Shown here: in pieces, positions 8,632 to 17,350 of the stretch
Position numbering within the stretch: the stretch's first letter is position 1
Layout of the letters: each line of letters starts with the position of its first letter
DNA from: Ruminococcus flavefaciens ATCC 19208
GTDB lineage: Bacteria; Bacillota; Clostridia; Oscillospirales; Ruminococcaceae
Length of the DNA: 64,000 nucleotides
Reading direction: 5' to 3'
NCBI RefSeq assembly: GCF_000518765.1
Contig: NZ_KI912494.1
Location: 45,649 to 109,648, forward strand
Program-made: the position numbers and the translations under genes
The notes under the pieces: model-generated
Seen by the model: the letters and a program-made list of their open reading frames with translations, nothing else
Database searches by the model: none
What the model was told of the DNA's origin: nothing

Positions 8632-9736
8632 AAGCGTCTTTCGTAAAGCTGAGGAGCGCATGGCAGAGAAGAAACGCCGTTCAATGAAGGTGAAGCGAAA
8701 TACTTTAGCTGCGACCGGTGCGGCGGCTGTACTTTTCGTAGTTCTTATGCAGAATGAGGAAATAAGCAATGCAATCAAGTCATTCCCTAAATTTGTAAGC
8801 AGTATGTGGTCGGGTGATGAGCCTACAACTACTCAGATGACCACACAGCCAACAGTAACGACTACTGCCGTAGTGACTACAACGCAGGCTGTGACAGATA
8901 CTACCGAGACTACTACTGAGGAAACCACAACGACGACTACTACTACAACTACACAGCCTGTTACAACAGAACCGCCCATAGTTACGACTGTATCGCCTAT
9001 AGACGGGCTTCCGAGAATGAGATCGGGTTCATGGAGCGAAGAGGTCGTTTCAGTGACGAATGATACACTTACCTTTGCAAACGGAATGACTATCAACTTT
9101 GCATATGGTTCACCTGATTTCAGGAATCAATTCAAAGTAGGGGACGAAATAATATATTCAGGCAGCTTTGCATATGATAAAAGCAATAAGATATATTATT
9201 ATCTCAGCGAGGGACGATTTGAAAAATGCGGCGGGCTCTCTGTGCAGTCGGCTTATCATGAAGAGCAGGAAACCGAGAAAACAACGGAATATCACAATGA
9301 AAATAATGATTATCAACAGTACGATGATCACGAGGGATATCCTGAGGATTATCCCGAAGATTATGACGACTATGAAGATTACGAAGACGATGATTACGGA
9401 GATTATGTAGATAAGCCGTTTGAGTATGTAGATGACGGAACTCCTGCAATGGATTATGCAGAGATAGTAAATGACCCTGATTTTGAATTTCAGGACAGAA
9501 ACTTCTATAAATTAAAGGTCAATGGTATAAAGGTCAAGAGCAAAGAGGGTGCGTATATTATTTCCGAGGACGGTCAGAAGTGGATCTTTTCCACTCATAG
9601 CCTTAGCGGCATGACTGAAAGCGAGGTCTATGGTATAAAAGAAGGCGATGTCTTGAATATAGAAGGATATTTCTATTATCTGGCATTTGACGGCTCTATC
9701 TATAATCTTGAAATGAAGATAGAAAAGGTAAAATAG
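8606..9736 (+). CDS. Membrane sensor / putative anti-sigma with repeat outer domain
   Basis: A 376-residue single-pass protein. Residues 1-31 are a short basic cytoplasmic part (AEERMAEKKRRSMKVKR), about 32-48 the membrane span, about 73-125 a Thr-rich spacer. The outer part has two OB-like units (about 140-205 and 305-376) separated by an acidic Asp/Tyr-rich stretch. The units read LTFANGMTINF...FKVGDEIIYSGSFAYD and ISEDGQKWIFSTHS...IKEGDVLNIEGYFYY and clearly match units in the divergent dockerin protein. AAGGAGG upstream of this ATG sits inside the sigma gene. The anti-sigma role is inferred from coupling and topology. No known anti-sigma zinc motif is visible. Confidence 0.72.
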   Translation: MKDYIQVSESVFRKAEERMAEKKRRSMKVKRNTLAATGAAAVLFVVLMQNEEISNAIKSFPKFVSSMWSGDEPTTTQMTTQPTVTTTAVVTTTQAVTDTTETTTEETTTTTTTTTTQPVTTEPPIVTTVSPIDGLPRMRSGSWSEEVVSVTNDTLTFANGMTINFAYGSPDFRNQFKVGDEIIYSGSFAYDKSNKIYYYLSEGRFEKCGGLSVQSAYHEEQETEKTTEYHNENNDYQQYDDHEGYPEDYPEDYDDYEDYEDDDYGDYVDKPFEYVDDGTPAMDYAEIVNDPDFEFQDRNFYKLKVNGIKVKSKEGAYIISEDGQKWIFSTHSLSGMTESEVYGIKEGDVLNIEGYFYYLAFDGSIYNLEMKIEKVK

Positions 9737-9744
9737 ATCATATC

Positions 9745-9776
9745 AAAAAAACAGACTCCGTATGGAGTCTGTTTTT
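9745..9776. terminator. Bidirectional terminator between converging operons
   Basis: Seven A, then CAGACTCC, GTAT, GGAGTCTG, then five T. It works on both strands and separates the ends of genes at 9736 and 9784. Confidence 0.85.
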
Positions 9777-9783
9777 CTATTCG

Positions 9784-11028
9784 TTAATACTTGTGATAGA
9801 AGTCCTTTGTAAGCTCATCGAGCCATTCAACGTCCTCGGGCTTGACTTCGCTGAGTTTTGCGTTCCATTCTTCCTCTGTACATTCTTCACGGTTTATAGT
9901 ATAAACTTCTTTATCACCGACAACTGTGCATTGAAGCTGAGTTTGAAGTTCTAGTTCATTATTTTCATTGAGTTTAAATACCAAATAGATAGTAGGTGAG
10001 GAATTAGCTTTTATTATGACTATACCGTTTTTATTGTTATGGTGAACCCAGATATTTTCTGATTTTGTAGTGATAGCTTCATATTTATTACCTTTTAAAG
10101 CATAAAGCTCACATACGCTGCTTGATTCGGGAGCATTTGATGTGAAATACTGTATAAACAGCTCAGGTATATCATCGCCGTTGATGTCGTATTCGCAATA
10201 GAAAGCGTCAGTGATGTTGTCATCGGCATTGTCGATGAATTCCTGCAAGCACTGATTTAAAAGGTCTACATGGTTATTGCCGTACTTCAAGTCGTCAGAG
10301 GTCAGACCGTATGCGGTATTGCAGTTTGAGAGCTTGTCAGTAAGAGCTATGGCAGTTTCAGCATCAAAGTTTCCGTGTATCATGAAACCTGTAGACATAA
10401 TTCCATCGACTATACGTGTAGAAATACATTCACCGTCTACCCATATGGATATGGGAGTTTCTGTGCCTGCGATCTCTGAGGTAGCCTCTGCAAATAGCTG
10501 TTGACCTTCTTCGTCAAATGCTACTTGTATAGCATATTCTGATCCGTCGTTTTCGTCAAGCAAACACATTTCAGCCTTTTTAATATTACTTCCCGTTAGT
10601 ATAACAGGACTTTCGGGACTGTCGCCCTTGCGGAAAAATACTTCATGCTGTTTGATGCTGTCAATCGGAAGAGAAGTAGATTCTTCGCTTACGGTAGTTT
10701 CTTCTATATCCGAGCCGTTAATACTGCCATTCCTGTGCAAAAGAGCTGCACCGCCTGCGATACCGCCTACAATAGCGATACAAGCAGCAACGGCAGTGAA
10801 TACCTTCCGCATAGTCCTCGGACGGTAAGGCTCAGAACCGCTTACGGTATCCTCGTTATGGTCTGCAATGTCATTATTATTTATATTGAACTTTCTTCTG
10901 CTCATTTCCAGTATTTTTTTCTTTTCATCGCTGCTTACAGGAGCGATTTTTTTGGAAAGAGACTCTAATTCGCTGAGTTCGGCATTCTCGATGATACCGA
11001 AATCAATTTCTTTGTTGTTGTCTTTCAT
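9784..11028 (-). CDS. Putative membrane anti-sigma factor, calcium-loop-like outer domain
   Basis: A 414-residue single-pass protein coupled by ATGA overlap to the ECF gene at 11025. The cytoplasmic part has SSDEKKKILEMSRRKF and the juxtamembrane VSGSEPYRPRTMRKV, matching the other three paralogues. The membrane span is about 76-97. The outer region has an Asp-rich signature YDINGDDIPELFIQYF near residue 285, a pattern also found in the protein at 11808 and in the lipoprotein at 34197. That signature resembles the FG-GAP/EF-hand-like calcium loops of extracellular repeat proteins. The anti-sigma role is inferred from gene order. Confidence 0.72.
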   Translation of the reverse strand: MKDNNKEIDFGIIENAELSELESLSKKIAPVSSDEKKKILEMSRRKFNINNNDIADHNEDTVSGSEPYRPRTMRKVFTAVAACIAIVGGIAGGAALLHRNGSINGSDIEETTVSEESTSLPIDSIKQHEVFFRKGDSPESPVILTGSNIKKAEMCLLDENDGSEYAIQVAFDEEGQQLFAEATSEIAGTETPISIWVDGECISTRIVDGIMSTGFMIHGNFDAETAIALTDKLSNCNTAYGLTSDDLKYGNNHVDLLNQCLQEFIDNADDNITDAFYCEYDINGDDIPELFIQYFTSNAPESSSVCELYALKGNKYEAITTKSENIWVHHNNKNGIVIIKANSSPTIYLVFKLNENNELELQTQLQCTVVGDKEVYTINREECTEEEWNAKLSEVKPEDVEWLDELTKDFYHKY

Positions 11029-11609
11029 AATTCTGCCTCCTTCAAAGATATATCGAGTTCAGCCAGTTTATCTTTGATCCGTCTAATGGCTCTTGAGCAT
11101 CTTACCCTGACAGCGGCAGGTTCAAGGGAAACAGTTTCCGCAATTTCCTTTGAATTCATGCCGTAGTAGTATTTCTGGATTATGATAGTTGAATCAGGTT
11201 CTCCAAGCTCTTCAACGAGTCTCAGAAGAGTCCTGCGAAGCTCCGCGCGTTCAGCATTGTGTGCGATGTCGGTATCATCGCGTATATTGTCCGCGTCACC
11301 CTCTTCAAGTGAGACAGTACGTCCGCTTTTTGAGATAATGCTATGGAACATATTTATAGCCTTCCTTATAGCGACAGTGCTGATGAAGCCTTTTATATTT
11401 TCGTTCTGTTGTTCTGAGTTTTGAGTGAAGTAAGAGAATATATCCGCGAAAACATCACTGACGCATTCTTCGATATCTTCCTTTGTCGCGCAGCTTCTCA
11501 GCTTATTGAAAACGATCGTATAAACGTAGCTGAAATACTCATCGAACAGGGCATTCTGAGCTTCCTGCGGAGATTTTCTGAAAAGTTTCCGGTAATCCTT
11601 ATCTGTCAT
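11025..11609 (-). CDS. ECF-type RNA polymerase sigma factor
   Basis: A 194-residue ECF sigma factor. Region 2 contains FDEYFSYVYTIVFNKLRSC and EDIEECVSDVFADIFSYF; region 4 contains LGEPDSTIIIQKYYYGM and AAVRVRCSRAIRRIKDKL. A GGGGGGA site precedes the ATG. It is paralogous to the factors at 2233, 13046 and 50438. Its stop overlaps the anti-sigma start by 4 bp. The shared bipartite element lies 44 nt upstream, which fits autoregulation or a shared regulator. Confidence 0.88.
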   Translation of the reverse strand: MTDKDYRKLFRKSPQEAQNALFDEYFSYVYTIVFNKLRSCATKEDIEECVSDVFADIFSYFTQNSEQQNENIKGFISTVAIRKAINMFHSIISKSGRTVSLEEGDADNIRDDTDIAHNAERAELRRTLLRLVEELGEPDSTIIIQKYYYGMNSKEIAETVSLEPAAVRVRCSRAIRRIKDKLAELDISLKEAEL

Positions 11610-11653
11610 GGCAGATCCCCCCTTGTATATGAAAAGTAGTTATGCGCATTTCC

Positions 11654-11695
11654 GCTTTCATAATATATACTCAAAGAGAACAGATAAAGTGCAAC
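11654..11695 (-). promoter_or_regulatory. Bipartite ECF-operon element, copy 3
   Basis: On the minus strand GTTGCACTT (11687-11695), 25 nt ending GTATATATT, then ATGAAAGC (11654-11661). Confidence 0.6.
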
Positions 11696-11774
11696 AAAAA
11701 ATATTCTACCACATAAATAAATCAATCCTGTAGGACGACCATTGACCGTTCGCATATTGATCTGATGCAAACAT

Positions 11775-11802
11775 GAAAAAAGGCGCACGATCGTGCGCCT
11801 TC
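11775..11802 (-). terminator. Intrinsic terminator of the 13.0-11.8 kb ECF operon
   Basis: AAGGCGCACGA and TCGTGCGCCTT form a near-perfect hairpin followed on the minus strand by seven T. It lies just past the stop at 11808. Confidence 0.85.
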
Positions 11803-11807
11803 TCTCA

Positions 11808-13049
11808 TTATAATGCAGGATAGTCATAAGAATTTTCCTCATACATTTCTGCTTTGATGTTCTTGTCAGCATAGAATGTTTCAGCGTTCATCCGATCTCC
11901 GGGAAGATTGCCGATTTTTGAACTGTCGTATATAGGATTATCGCTATTAATATACCTATCGTATGTGTTAACCAATTCGCCGTATTCATAATAACCCTGA
12001 TAATTGAACTGAGCAACGTTAGTAAACGAATTATCACTGTCGAATTTTATTTTTCGTGTAAAGTTGTATCCTGACTTGTCCTCAAGGTAAAGACATTTAT
12101 CCTCCTGATTGTAAGTCATCCACTGAGCATCTATATAAAGGATCATTTCGTAGCCGTCTATGTCGCAGCCTTTTACTGTTGGAGCTATGAACTCATTTCC
12201 GTCATAGATAAACATTATTGTTCTTGCTCCGCTTTCGCCTCTCATATCATAAGAGATAAAGAGTTCAGGAACTGAATCGCCGTTGATGTCGCGCATATCA
12301 GCCTTTATGTCCCATATAGGTGATGTGTCTATCTCAACTTCATATGGGCTGGTCGATTTACCGTAACCATAGAAGTTCTTGCCGAACATGAACTTATCCA
12401 TAGCTTTCTGAAAAGCCGCATCGAGCTTTTCCTGAGTAGCCTCGGCAGGATCTATTGAGTCATATTTCGATATCCATTTCGGATCAATTTCAGTTACGAC
12501 AGGTTCTGTATTATTTACAGGAGCTTCATTCGCAGCTGCGGCTGTAGTAATTTCGGCAGAAGTAACAGTGTTCACATTTGTATCTGTAACAGTAGTCTTT
12601 GCAGCTGCTGTACTCTTGGTTGAAGCAGCTGTACCTGTTTCGGTCGCAGTTGTATTTACGGTAGTTCCGGAAACTATGGTAGTAGTAGCCTTTTCAAGGG
12701 GCTCGGGAGTATCAGGTGAATCTCCGTTGTTTCTGCCAAACATATAAATGCTTCCGCAAACCAGTGTCAGTGCAGCAGCAGAGCAGAGGACAGTATATAT
12801 TATCCTTGAAATGCCCTTGCGGCTGTAGTTTTCAACGCCTGTAACAGCGTCCTCGTTTTCTGATATATTTTCATTTCTTTGTTCTTTGTCAAGCATTTCT
12901 TTTTCCACTTTGTATTTCTTATTTGTGATCTTTAGCATACGGTCTCTTGCAGACTTGTCTATCATCATATTATCAGCACCTATTTTCTCAAGGTCATTGA
13001 TATCGGAGTTTTCAAGGACATCAAAGCCTATTATTTTGTTATCCTTCAT
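11808..13049 (-). CDS. Putative membrane anti-sigma factor, calcium-loop-like outer domain
   Basis: A 413-residue single-pass protein coupled by ATGA overlap to the ECF gene at 13046. Its cytoplasmic part has DKSARDRMLKITNKKYK and the juxtamembrane VTGVENYSRKGISRI, a diverged version of the shared module. The span is about 83-104, then a Thr/Ala-rich spacer (about 113-170). The outer domain includes RDINGDSVPELFISY near residue 255, followed by ARTIMFIYDGNEF. The same Asp-rich signature occurs in the proteins at 9784 and 34197. An intrinsic terminator follows directly. Confidence 0.72.
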   Translation of the reverse strand: MKDNKIIGFDVLENSDINDLEKIGADNMMIDKSARDRMLKITNKKYKVEKEMLDKEQRNENISENEDAVTGVENYSRKGISRIIYTVLCSAAALTLVCGSIYMFGRNNGDSPDTPEPLEKATTTIVSGTTVNTTATETGTAASTKSTAAAKTTVTDTNVNTVTSAEITTAAAANEAPVNNTEPVVTEIDPKWISKYDSIDPAEATQEKLDAAFQKAMDKFMFGKNFYGYGKSTSPYEVEIDTSPIWDIKADMRDINGDSVPELFISYDMRGESGARTIMFIYDGNEFIAPTVKGCDIDGYEMILYIDAQWMTYNQEDKCLYLEDKSGYNFTRKIKFDSDNSFTNVAQFNYQGYYEYGELVNTYDRYINSDNPIYDSSKIGNLPGDRMNAETFYADKNIKAEMYEENSYDYPAL

Positions 13050-13624
13050 ATATTTCCCTCCTTCAGGTCATAGCCTTCCGCAGAAAGCAGTTCTTTCAGT
13101 TTTTTCAGTGCTCTGCTGCATTTCACTCTTACAACAGCAGGTGACATACTAAGCTTCTGCGCTATTTCAGTGGAATTCATGTTGTAATAATACTTTTGTA
13201 TTATCATTGTAGACTCGGGTTCTCCGAGATTTTTTATTAGCTTTAGCAGTATACTGCGAGTTTCGGAGCGTTCTGCATTTTCTTCCATGCGTTCATTGTC
13301 TGCAAATTCCGTAGTTTCGTCCTCGATATAAACAGTGGAATTGCTTTTGGAAGAAAGCTTGCGGAACATCTGTATAGCCTTTCTGCTTGCAACAGTGCCT
13401 ATAAAGCCTTTAAGGTCTCCGTCGAATTTTCTTTCTCTGTCATAGCTTATAAATACTGCGGAGAAAGTATCTCCCACACATTCTTCTATATCCTCGCGGC
13501 TTCCGCAGCTTCTGAGCTTATTGTAAACTATAGCGTATACATATTTGAGATACTCGTCAAACAGAGCAGTCTGAGCTGCCTGCGGTGACTTTCCGTACAT
13601 AGTACGGTATTCTTTATCTGTCAT
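13046..13624 (-). CDS. ECF-type RNA polymerase sigma factor
   Basis: A 192-residue ECF sigma factor with EDIEECVGDTFSAVF in region 2 and LGEPESTMIIQKYYYNM plus AVVRVKCSRALKKLKELL in region 4. It is very similar to the factor at 11025, and the adjacent operons (11609-9784 and 13624-11808) look like a tandem duplication followed by divergence of the outer domains. AGGTGG lies upstream of the ATG, and the bipartite element at 13684-13725 lies 59 nt upstream. Confidence 0.88.
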   Translation of the reverse strand: MTDKEYRTMYGKSPQAAQTALFDEYLKYVYAIVYNKLRSCGSREDIEECVGDTFSAVFISYDRERKFDGDLKGFIGTVASRKAIQMFRKLSSKSNSTVYIEDETTEFADNERMEENAERSETRSILLKLIKNLGEPESTMIIQKYYYNMNSTEIAQKLSMSPAVVRVKCSRALKKLKELLSAEGYDLKEGNI

Positions 13625-13683
13625 ATTACCACCTCTTCTGAGTTGTTAGATTTATTAAAAAGCTTCCGATCGGTTTGTTATGT

Positions 13684-13725
13684 GCTTTCATAAACCTTAC
13701 TTGCAAAAAAATCCTCAAGTGTAAC
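13684..13725 (-). promoter_or_regulatory. Bipartite ECF-operon element, copy 4
   Basis: On the minus strand GTTACACTT (13717-13725), 25 nt, ATGAAAGC (13684-13691). Confidence 0.6.
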
Positions 13726-13745
13726 ACAAAGACGAAAAAAAATCA

Positions 13746-13777
13746 AATCAAAAAAAGTCCGCAGCTTGCAGACTTTA
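13746..13777 (-). terminator. Intrinsic terminator of the HD-domain gene
   Basis: AAAGTC-TGC / GCG-GACTTT form an imperfect hairpin that begins at the stop codon and is followed on the minus strand by TTTTTTTGATTTGATTTTTTTT. Confidence 0.65.
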
Positions 13778-14374
13778 AATGTCATTTTTTTCAAGGAATT
13801 TCAGAGCTTTTTTATATTTTTCAATTCTTGCAAAGTCCTTTTCTGTAGGGCAGGGAATACGCGAAATGTCCATATTATGCCTGATATCAGCCATTTTTAC
13901 ATTTCTTGCACATTCATCAAGTTTTATTTTTTCAAGATATTCTTCATATGAGATATCATCTGATTTTGTAAGGAGCTTTATTGAATTTACTATCCTCATA
14001 GTAAAGCCCATTTCAAGCAGATCATCGAAGGTTGTGGGGGTATCCTCGCATACATCGTGAAGATATGCAGCTATTTTGTATTCGGTATTTTGAAGCTGGG
14101 CAGCAACTGCCTGAGGGTGTGTAAAATAGGGATTGCCGCCTTTATCAAACTGCCCATTGTGTTTCTCGGCAGCAGTTTTTTTCGCAAGTTCTAAAAGAGC
14201 GTTGAGCTTTGTACGCTGCTTATCAAGAAGAATGAGTGCTTCCTGCTCTGTGATCTCAGTGCAGCTGTCAGCAATATCAGAATGATCCCATTTTTCTTCA
14301 CCGAAGCTGTATCTGAATGCTTCGTTTTCATCTGTAAGTTTTATTACTTCATCTTCGACCTTGAAATATCTCAT
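13775..14374 (-). CDS. HD-domain hydrolase, SpoT/MESH1-like
   Basis: A 199-residue cytoplasmic protein with a metal-dependent HD fold close to the hydrolase half of SpoT-type (p)ppGpp enzymes. The visible motifs are GGNPYFTHPQAVA, the HD/ED motif LHDVCEDTP, and VKMADIRHNMD, in the order and spacing of that family. There is no synthetase or TGS domain, so it would only degrade. The substrate may be (p)ppGpp or a related nucleotide; this is inferred. The start follows GGAGGGCG. It is divergent from acyP. Confidence 0.8.
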   Translation of the reverse strand: MRYFKVEDEVIKLTDENEAFRYSFGEEKWDHSDIADSCTEITEQEALILLDKQRTKLNALLELAKKTAAEKHNGQFDKGGNPYFTHPQAVAAQLQNTEYKIAAYLHDVCEDTPTTFDDLLEMGFTMRIVNSIKLLTKSDDISYEEYLEKIKLDECARNVKMADIRHNMDISRIPCPTEKDFARIEKYKKALKFLEKNDI

Positions 14375-14517
14375 AATTCGCCCTCCTGCAATAATATAGA
14401 TAATTATATCACGATACAGCCGAAAAGTAAAGAACGGCACAGATGTTCATTTTATATGCTTGACTGCATAAAAACTATGCTGTATAATATTATAAAAAGT
14501 GTGCAGGAGTGTAAAAA

Positions 14518-14787
14518 ATGGAAAAGGTAAGAAAACATCTTATTTTTTACGGATATGTTCAGGGAGTGGGATTCCGCTGGAAGGCAAGTCATACAGCCCG
14601 CAGATTAGGTATTTCAGGCTGGGTGAGAAATCTCCCTGACGGCTCTGTTGAAATGGAAGCAGAGGGTACGGAAAGAGATATTTCAGATCTTATCGAAGCT
14701 CTCGAAAATCATTCATGGGGAAGCATCGAAAGCATAGATGAAAAAAATATCCCCATACACGGGGATTACAGCTTTGATGTTGTATAG
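14518..14787 (+). CDS. acyP: Acylphosphatase
   Basis: An 89-residue protein with the family signature: [11 protein letters not shown], with the catalytic Arg in GVGFR, and [17 protein letters not shown] with the catalytic Asn. The length is typical. Acylphosphatases hydrolyse carboxyl-phosphate bonds such as those of acetyl phosphate or 1,3-bisphosphoglycerate; the cellular purpose is unclear. It is followed within 12 nt by the flavodoxin-like gene, probably in one transcript. Confidence 0.95.
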   Translation: MEKVRKHLIFYGYVQGVGFRWKASHTARRLGISGWVRNLPDGSVEMEAEGTERDISDLIEALENHSWGSIESIDEKNIPIHGDYSFDVV

Positions 14788-14798
14788 GAGTGGTGTCA

Positions 14799-15902
14799 GT
14801 GGATAAAGCAAAAACTAAAAAAACAGTCGGAATAATTGTTGATATAGCGATGTATGGACTGCTTCTTGCACAGATGCTGTACGTATTTACTGGAAATACA
14901 GTCCATGAATTACTTGGGATAGGCTTTTTTGTGTGTCTTGCAGTACACATAATCATAAAGCGAAAATGGTATGCAACGCTGTTTAACGGCTCAAAAAAGC
15001 CTGTACCACGTAAGATATTCAATATCTCAACGATATTGCTAATGCTTTGCAGTATTGTTCTTATGGTCAGCAGCATGGGCGTTTCAAGGCTTATTTTTCC
15101 TTGGTTCAGAGCTTTGGGAAGCAGTGACCTGCATAAATATCTTGCCACAGCTGTGCTGGCACTGTCCGTATTTCACGGCGGTATGCGCGGCTATATAAGG
15201 GCGAAGAAAAAGAAAAAAGCAGGCATTTTTATTGCTTTGGCAACTATAGCTGCGGCAGCTGTGGGACTTGCTCTTGTGCCTTATCTCAACCGCCATTTCA
15301 AATTAGTGGATATAAGTCTTAATGAGGCTGTAGACGGCGAAAAAGTACAGCTCAGCGAAAAGCCTCTCGTTGTATACTTCACAAGAGTGGGCAATACGGA
15401 TTTTGAGGAAGATGTGGACGCTGTATCGGGAGCTTCGCTTTTGCTTGCGGACGGCGAGCTTATGGGAAGCAATCAGCTGCTTGCTGAGATGATAAAAAAT
15501 GCGGCAGACTGCGAAACTAAGGCGATAACGGTGACAGGTAAGAAGTATCCGTCAAGCTATGGGAGTACAGTAACGGTATCATTGAAGGAGCTTCGTGATG
15601 ACGCTCGTCCCGAAATAGAGCCTATCGACATAAGCGGTTATAATTCGGTGATACTGGTTTATCCGCTGTGGTGCGGAACAGTTCCAATGCCTGTGGCTAC
15701 ATTCCTTGAGAGCTGCGATCTCAGCGGTAAGAAGCTTTATCTTATCGCAACTCAGGGCAGCAGCGGCTTCGGAAGCAGTACGGAGGATATCCGCAAAATG
15801 GCTGAGGGAGCGGACGTGGAAGAGGTAATGAGCATCTACTGCGATGATATCCCGTATTCAAGGGAACGCCTTGTAAAATGGCTGAATGAAGCCTTTAACT
15901 GA
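14799..15902 (+). CDS. Membrane protein with C-terminal flavodoxin-like domain
   Basis: A 367-residue fusion. The first about 170 residues hold four membrane helices with His residues (VCLAVHIIIKRKW, LHKYLATAVLALSVFHGG) reminiscent of DUF4405-type cytochrome-like proteins. From about residue 185 there is a flavodoxin-like domain (LVVYFTRVGNTDF, VILVYPLWCGTVPMPVATF, LIATQGSSGFGSS). A role in membrane-linked flavin electron transfer is inferred. The GTG at 14799 was chosen because AGGAG (14786-14790) is 8 nt upstream; the GTG codons at 14790 and 14793 overlap or abut that site. Confidence 0.78.
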   Translation: MDKAKTKKTVGIIVDIAMYGLLLAQMLYVFTGNTVHELLGIGFFVCLAVHIIIKRKWYATLFNGSKKPVPRKIFNISTILLMLCSIVLMVSSMGVSRLIFPWFRALGSSDLHKYLATAVLALSVFHGGMRGYIRAKKKKKAGIFIALATIAAAAVGLALVPYLNRHFKLVDISLNEAVDGEKVQLSEKPLVVYFTRVGNTDFEEDVDAVSGASLLLADGELMGSNQLLAEMIKNAADCETKAITVTGKKYPSSYGSTVTVSLKELRDDARPEIEPIDISGYNSVILVYPLWCGTVPMPVATFLESCDLSGKKLYLIATQGSSGFGSSTEDIRKMAEGADVEEVMSIYCDDIPYSRERLVKWLNEAFN

Positions 15903-15903
15903 T

Positions 15904-15980
15904 TGTAGGGGCGGCGTTTCGCCGCCCGTGATCTTACGATAAAAATAACATGAACGGGCTGTCGAGGATGCGCCCCTACA
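15904..15980. repeat. 77-bp MITE-like element with perfect terminal inverted repeats
   Basis: It begins TGTAGGGGCG and ends CGCCCCTACA (10-bp perfect inverted ends), with an internal palindrome GGCGGCGTTTCGCCGCC near the left end. It is intergenic. Related fragments lie at 16016-16040, 19429-19560 and 44771-44800. There is no coding capacity, so it would be non-autonomous if mobile. Confidence 0.6.
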
Positions 15981-16015
15981 CATGGTTACAGCGTAAATTA
16001 TTGATTTGTGGAACA

Positions 16016-16040
16016 GGGACGCGCAATGCGCGTCCCTACA
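16016..16040. repeat. Half-element of the GTAGGGG repeat family
   Basis: GGGACGCGCA and TGCGCGTCCC form a palindrome followed by TACA, matching the right end of the 77-bp element nearby. Confidence 0.5.
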
Positions 16041-16065
16041 AGCATAATAACTGCGATTAAAAACG

Positions 16066-16092
16066 TAAAAGCCCCGAACATTGTTCGGGGCT
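16066..16092 (-). terminator. Intrinsic terminator of panBCD
   Basis: AGCCCCGAACA / TGTTCGGGGCT hairpin followed on the minus strand by TTTTACG, just after the panD stop. Confidence 0.8.
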
Positions 16093-16103
16093 GAATTTGT
16101 ATA

Positions 16104-16487
16104 TTACATTAAAACGCCGTGTTTTTCGTAGTCCGCAACCTTGATTATCTCATTCTTGTCACCTACAAATACTACCTTAGGACGGTGAGTTTTTATCTCC
16201 TCTGTAGTCATTGCAGCGTATGCCATAATGATAACATGGTCGCCTTTCTGTCCTGCACGGGCTGCTGCTCCGTTGAGGCAGATAACTCCGCTTCCGCGTT
16301 CACCTGCGATGACATAAGTCTCGATACGGCTGCCGCTGTTGACATTTACTACGTGAACGTGCTCGTATTCATAAAGTCCCGAAGCTTCCATAAGCTCCTC
16401 ATCAATAGTTATGCTGCCAACGTAGTTGAGCTCAGCCTGAGTTATGACAGCGCGGTGTATCTTGCTTTTGAGCATTGATATTTCCAT
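16104..16487 (-). CDS. panD: Aspartate 1-decarboxylase precursor
   Basis: A 127-residue pyruvoyl enzyme that makes beta-alanine from aspartate for pantothenate synthesis. The self-cleavage site Gly24-Ser25 is visible in YVGSITID, and the segment [21 protein letters not shown] matches the family core. Length and spacing are normal. The start is set by AAGGAGG 5 nt upstream, which overlaps the end of panC. Last gene of panB-panC-panD. Confidence 0.95.
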   Translation of the reverse strand: MEISMLKSKIHRAVITQAELNYVGSITIDEELMEASGLYEYEHVHVVNVNSGSRIETYVIAGERGSGVICLNGAAARAGQKGDHVIIMAYAAMTTEEIKTHRPKVVFVGDKNEIIKVADYEKHGVLM

Positions 16488-16497
16488 TGCTGCCTCC

Positions 16498-17346
16498 TTA
16501 TACGTCTTCGGTGAAGAAGTTGTCGATAAGGCGAGTTTTGCCGATATATACAGCAATTGCGCAAAGTGCCGGACGGTCAAGAGCCTTTATCTGCTGCATT
16601 GTTGCGCAGTCAACTATCTTTACGTAGTCGATACGTGCAAGGGGCTCGGCTTCAATGTGCTTTTTCATAGCGGCTATGATCGCAGAGCAGTTCTTTTCGC
16701 CGCTTTTTACCATATCCATGCCGAGGAATATTGCCTGTGAAAGTACAAGTGCAGCCTTTCTTTCGGCATCATTGAGATATGTATTGCGTGAGCTCTTTGC
16801 GAGTCCGTCAGTTTCGCGGACGATAGGACAGCCGATTATCTCGATGTCCATATTCAGGTCGTCTACCATGTGGCGGATAACTGCAAGCTGCTGAGCGTCT
16901 TTCTTACCGAAGTAGGCTCTGTCAGGCTTTACTATATTGAAAAGCTTTGATACGACTGTGCATACACCTCTGAAATGTACAGGGCGGCTGAGTCCGCAGA
17001 GCTCCTGTGTGAGAACTGTCATATCCACGAATGAGGAGAAGCCCTCATGGTACATTTCTGACGGCTCGGGATTGAAGATAAGGTCGCCGCCGTGGGCTTC
17101 AACAAGCTGTGCATCGTGTTCTATATCACGGGGATAGCTCTCAAGGTCCTCAGTAGGACCGAACTGCATTGGATTTACGAAATCGGATACGACTGTTCTG
17201 TCGTTGTCTCTGTGGGAAGCGTCGATAAGGCTTGCGTGTCCCTCGTGGAGATAGCCCATAGTGGGTACGAGACCTACTGTAAGCCCCTGCGCTCTCCATT
17301 CCTTTACCTGTGCGCGTACTTCATCTATAGTCTTTACTATCTTCAT
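16498..17346 (-). CDS. panC: Pantothenate synthetase (pantoate-beta-alanine ligase)
   Basis: A 282-residue enzyme that joins pantoate and beta-alanine using ATP. The ATP-binding signature [13 protein letters not shown] is at about 29-41, with [19 protein letters not shown] and the KMSKS-like [16 protein letters not shown]. Length is typical. Only 4 nt separate it from panB, so panB, panC and panD form one operon that covers pantothenate synthesis except ketopantoate reduction; no panE is seen here. Confidence 0.96.
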   Translation of the reverse strand: MKIVKTIDEVRAQVKEWRAQGLTVGLVPTMGYLHEGHASLIDASHRDNDRTVVSDFVNPMQFGPTEDLESYPRDIEHDAQLVEAHGGDLIFNPEPSEMYHEGFSSFVDMTVLTQELCGLSRPVHFRGVCTVVSKLFNIVKPDRAYFGKKDAQQLAVIRHMVDDLNMDIEIIGCPIVRETDGLAKSSRNTYLNDAERKAALVLSQAIFLGMDMVKSGEKNCSAIIAAMKKHIEAEPLARIDYVKIVDCATMQQIKALDRPALCAIAVYIGKTRLIDNFFTEDV

Positions 17347-17350
17347 ATCA

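Noticed and set aside
11606..11872. 88-codon minus-strand frame upstream of an ECF gene
   Set aside because: It spans the terminator at 11775, the promoter element and the sigma start, and has no ribosome site or recognisable motif.
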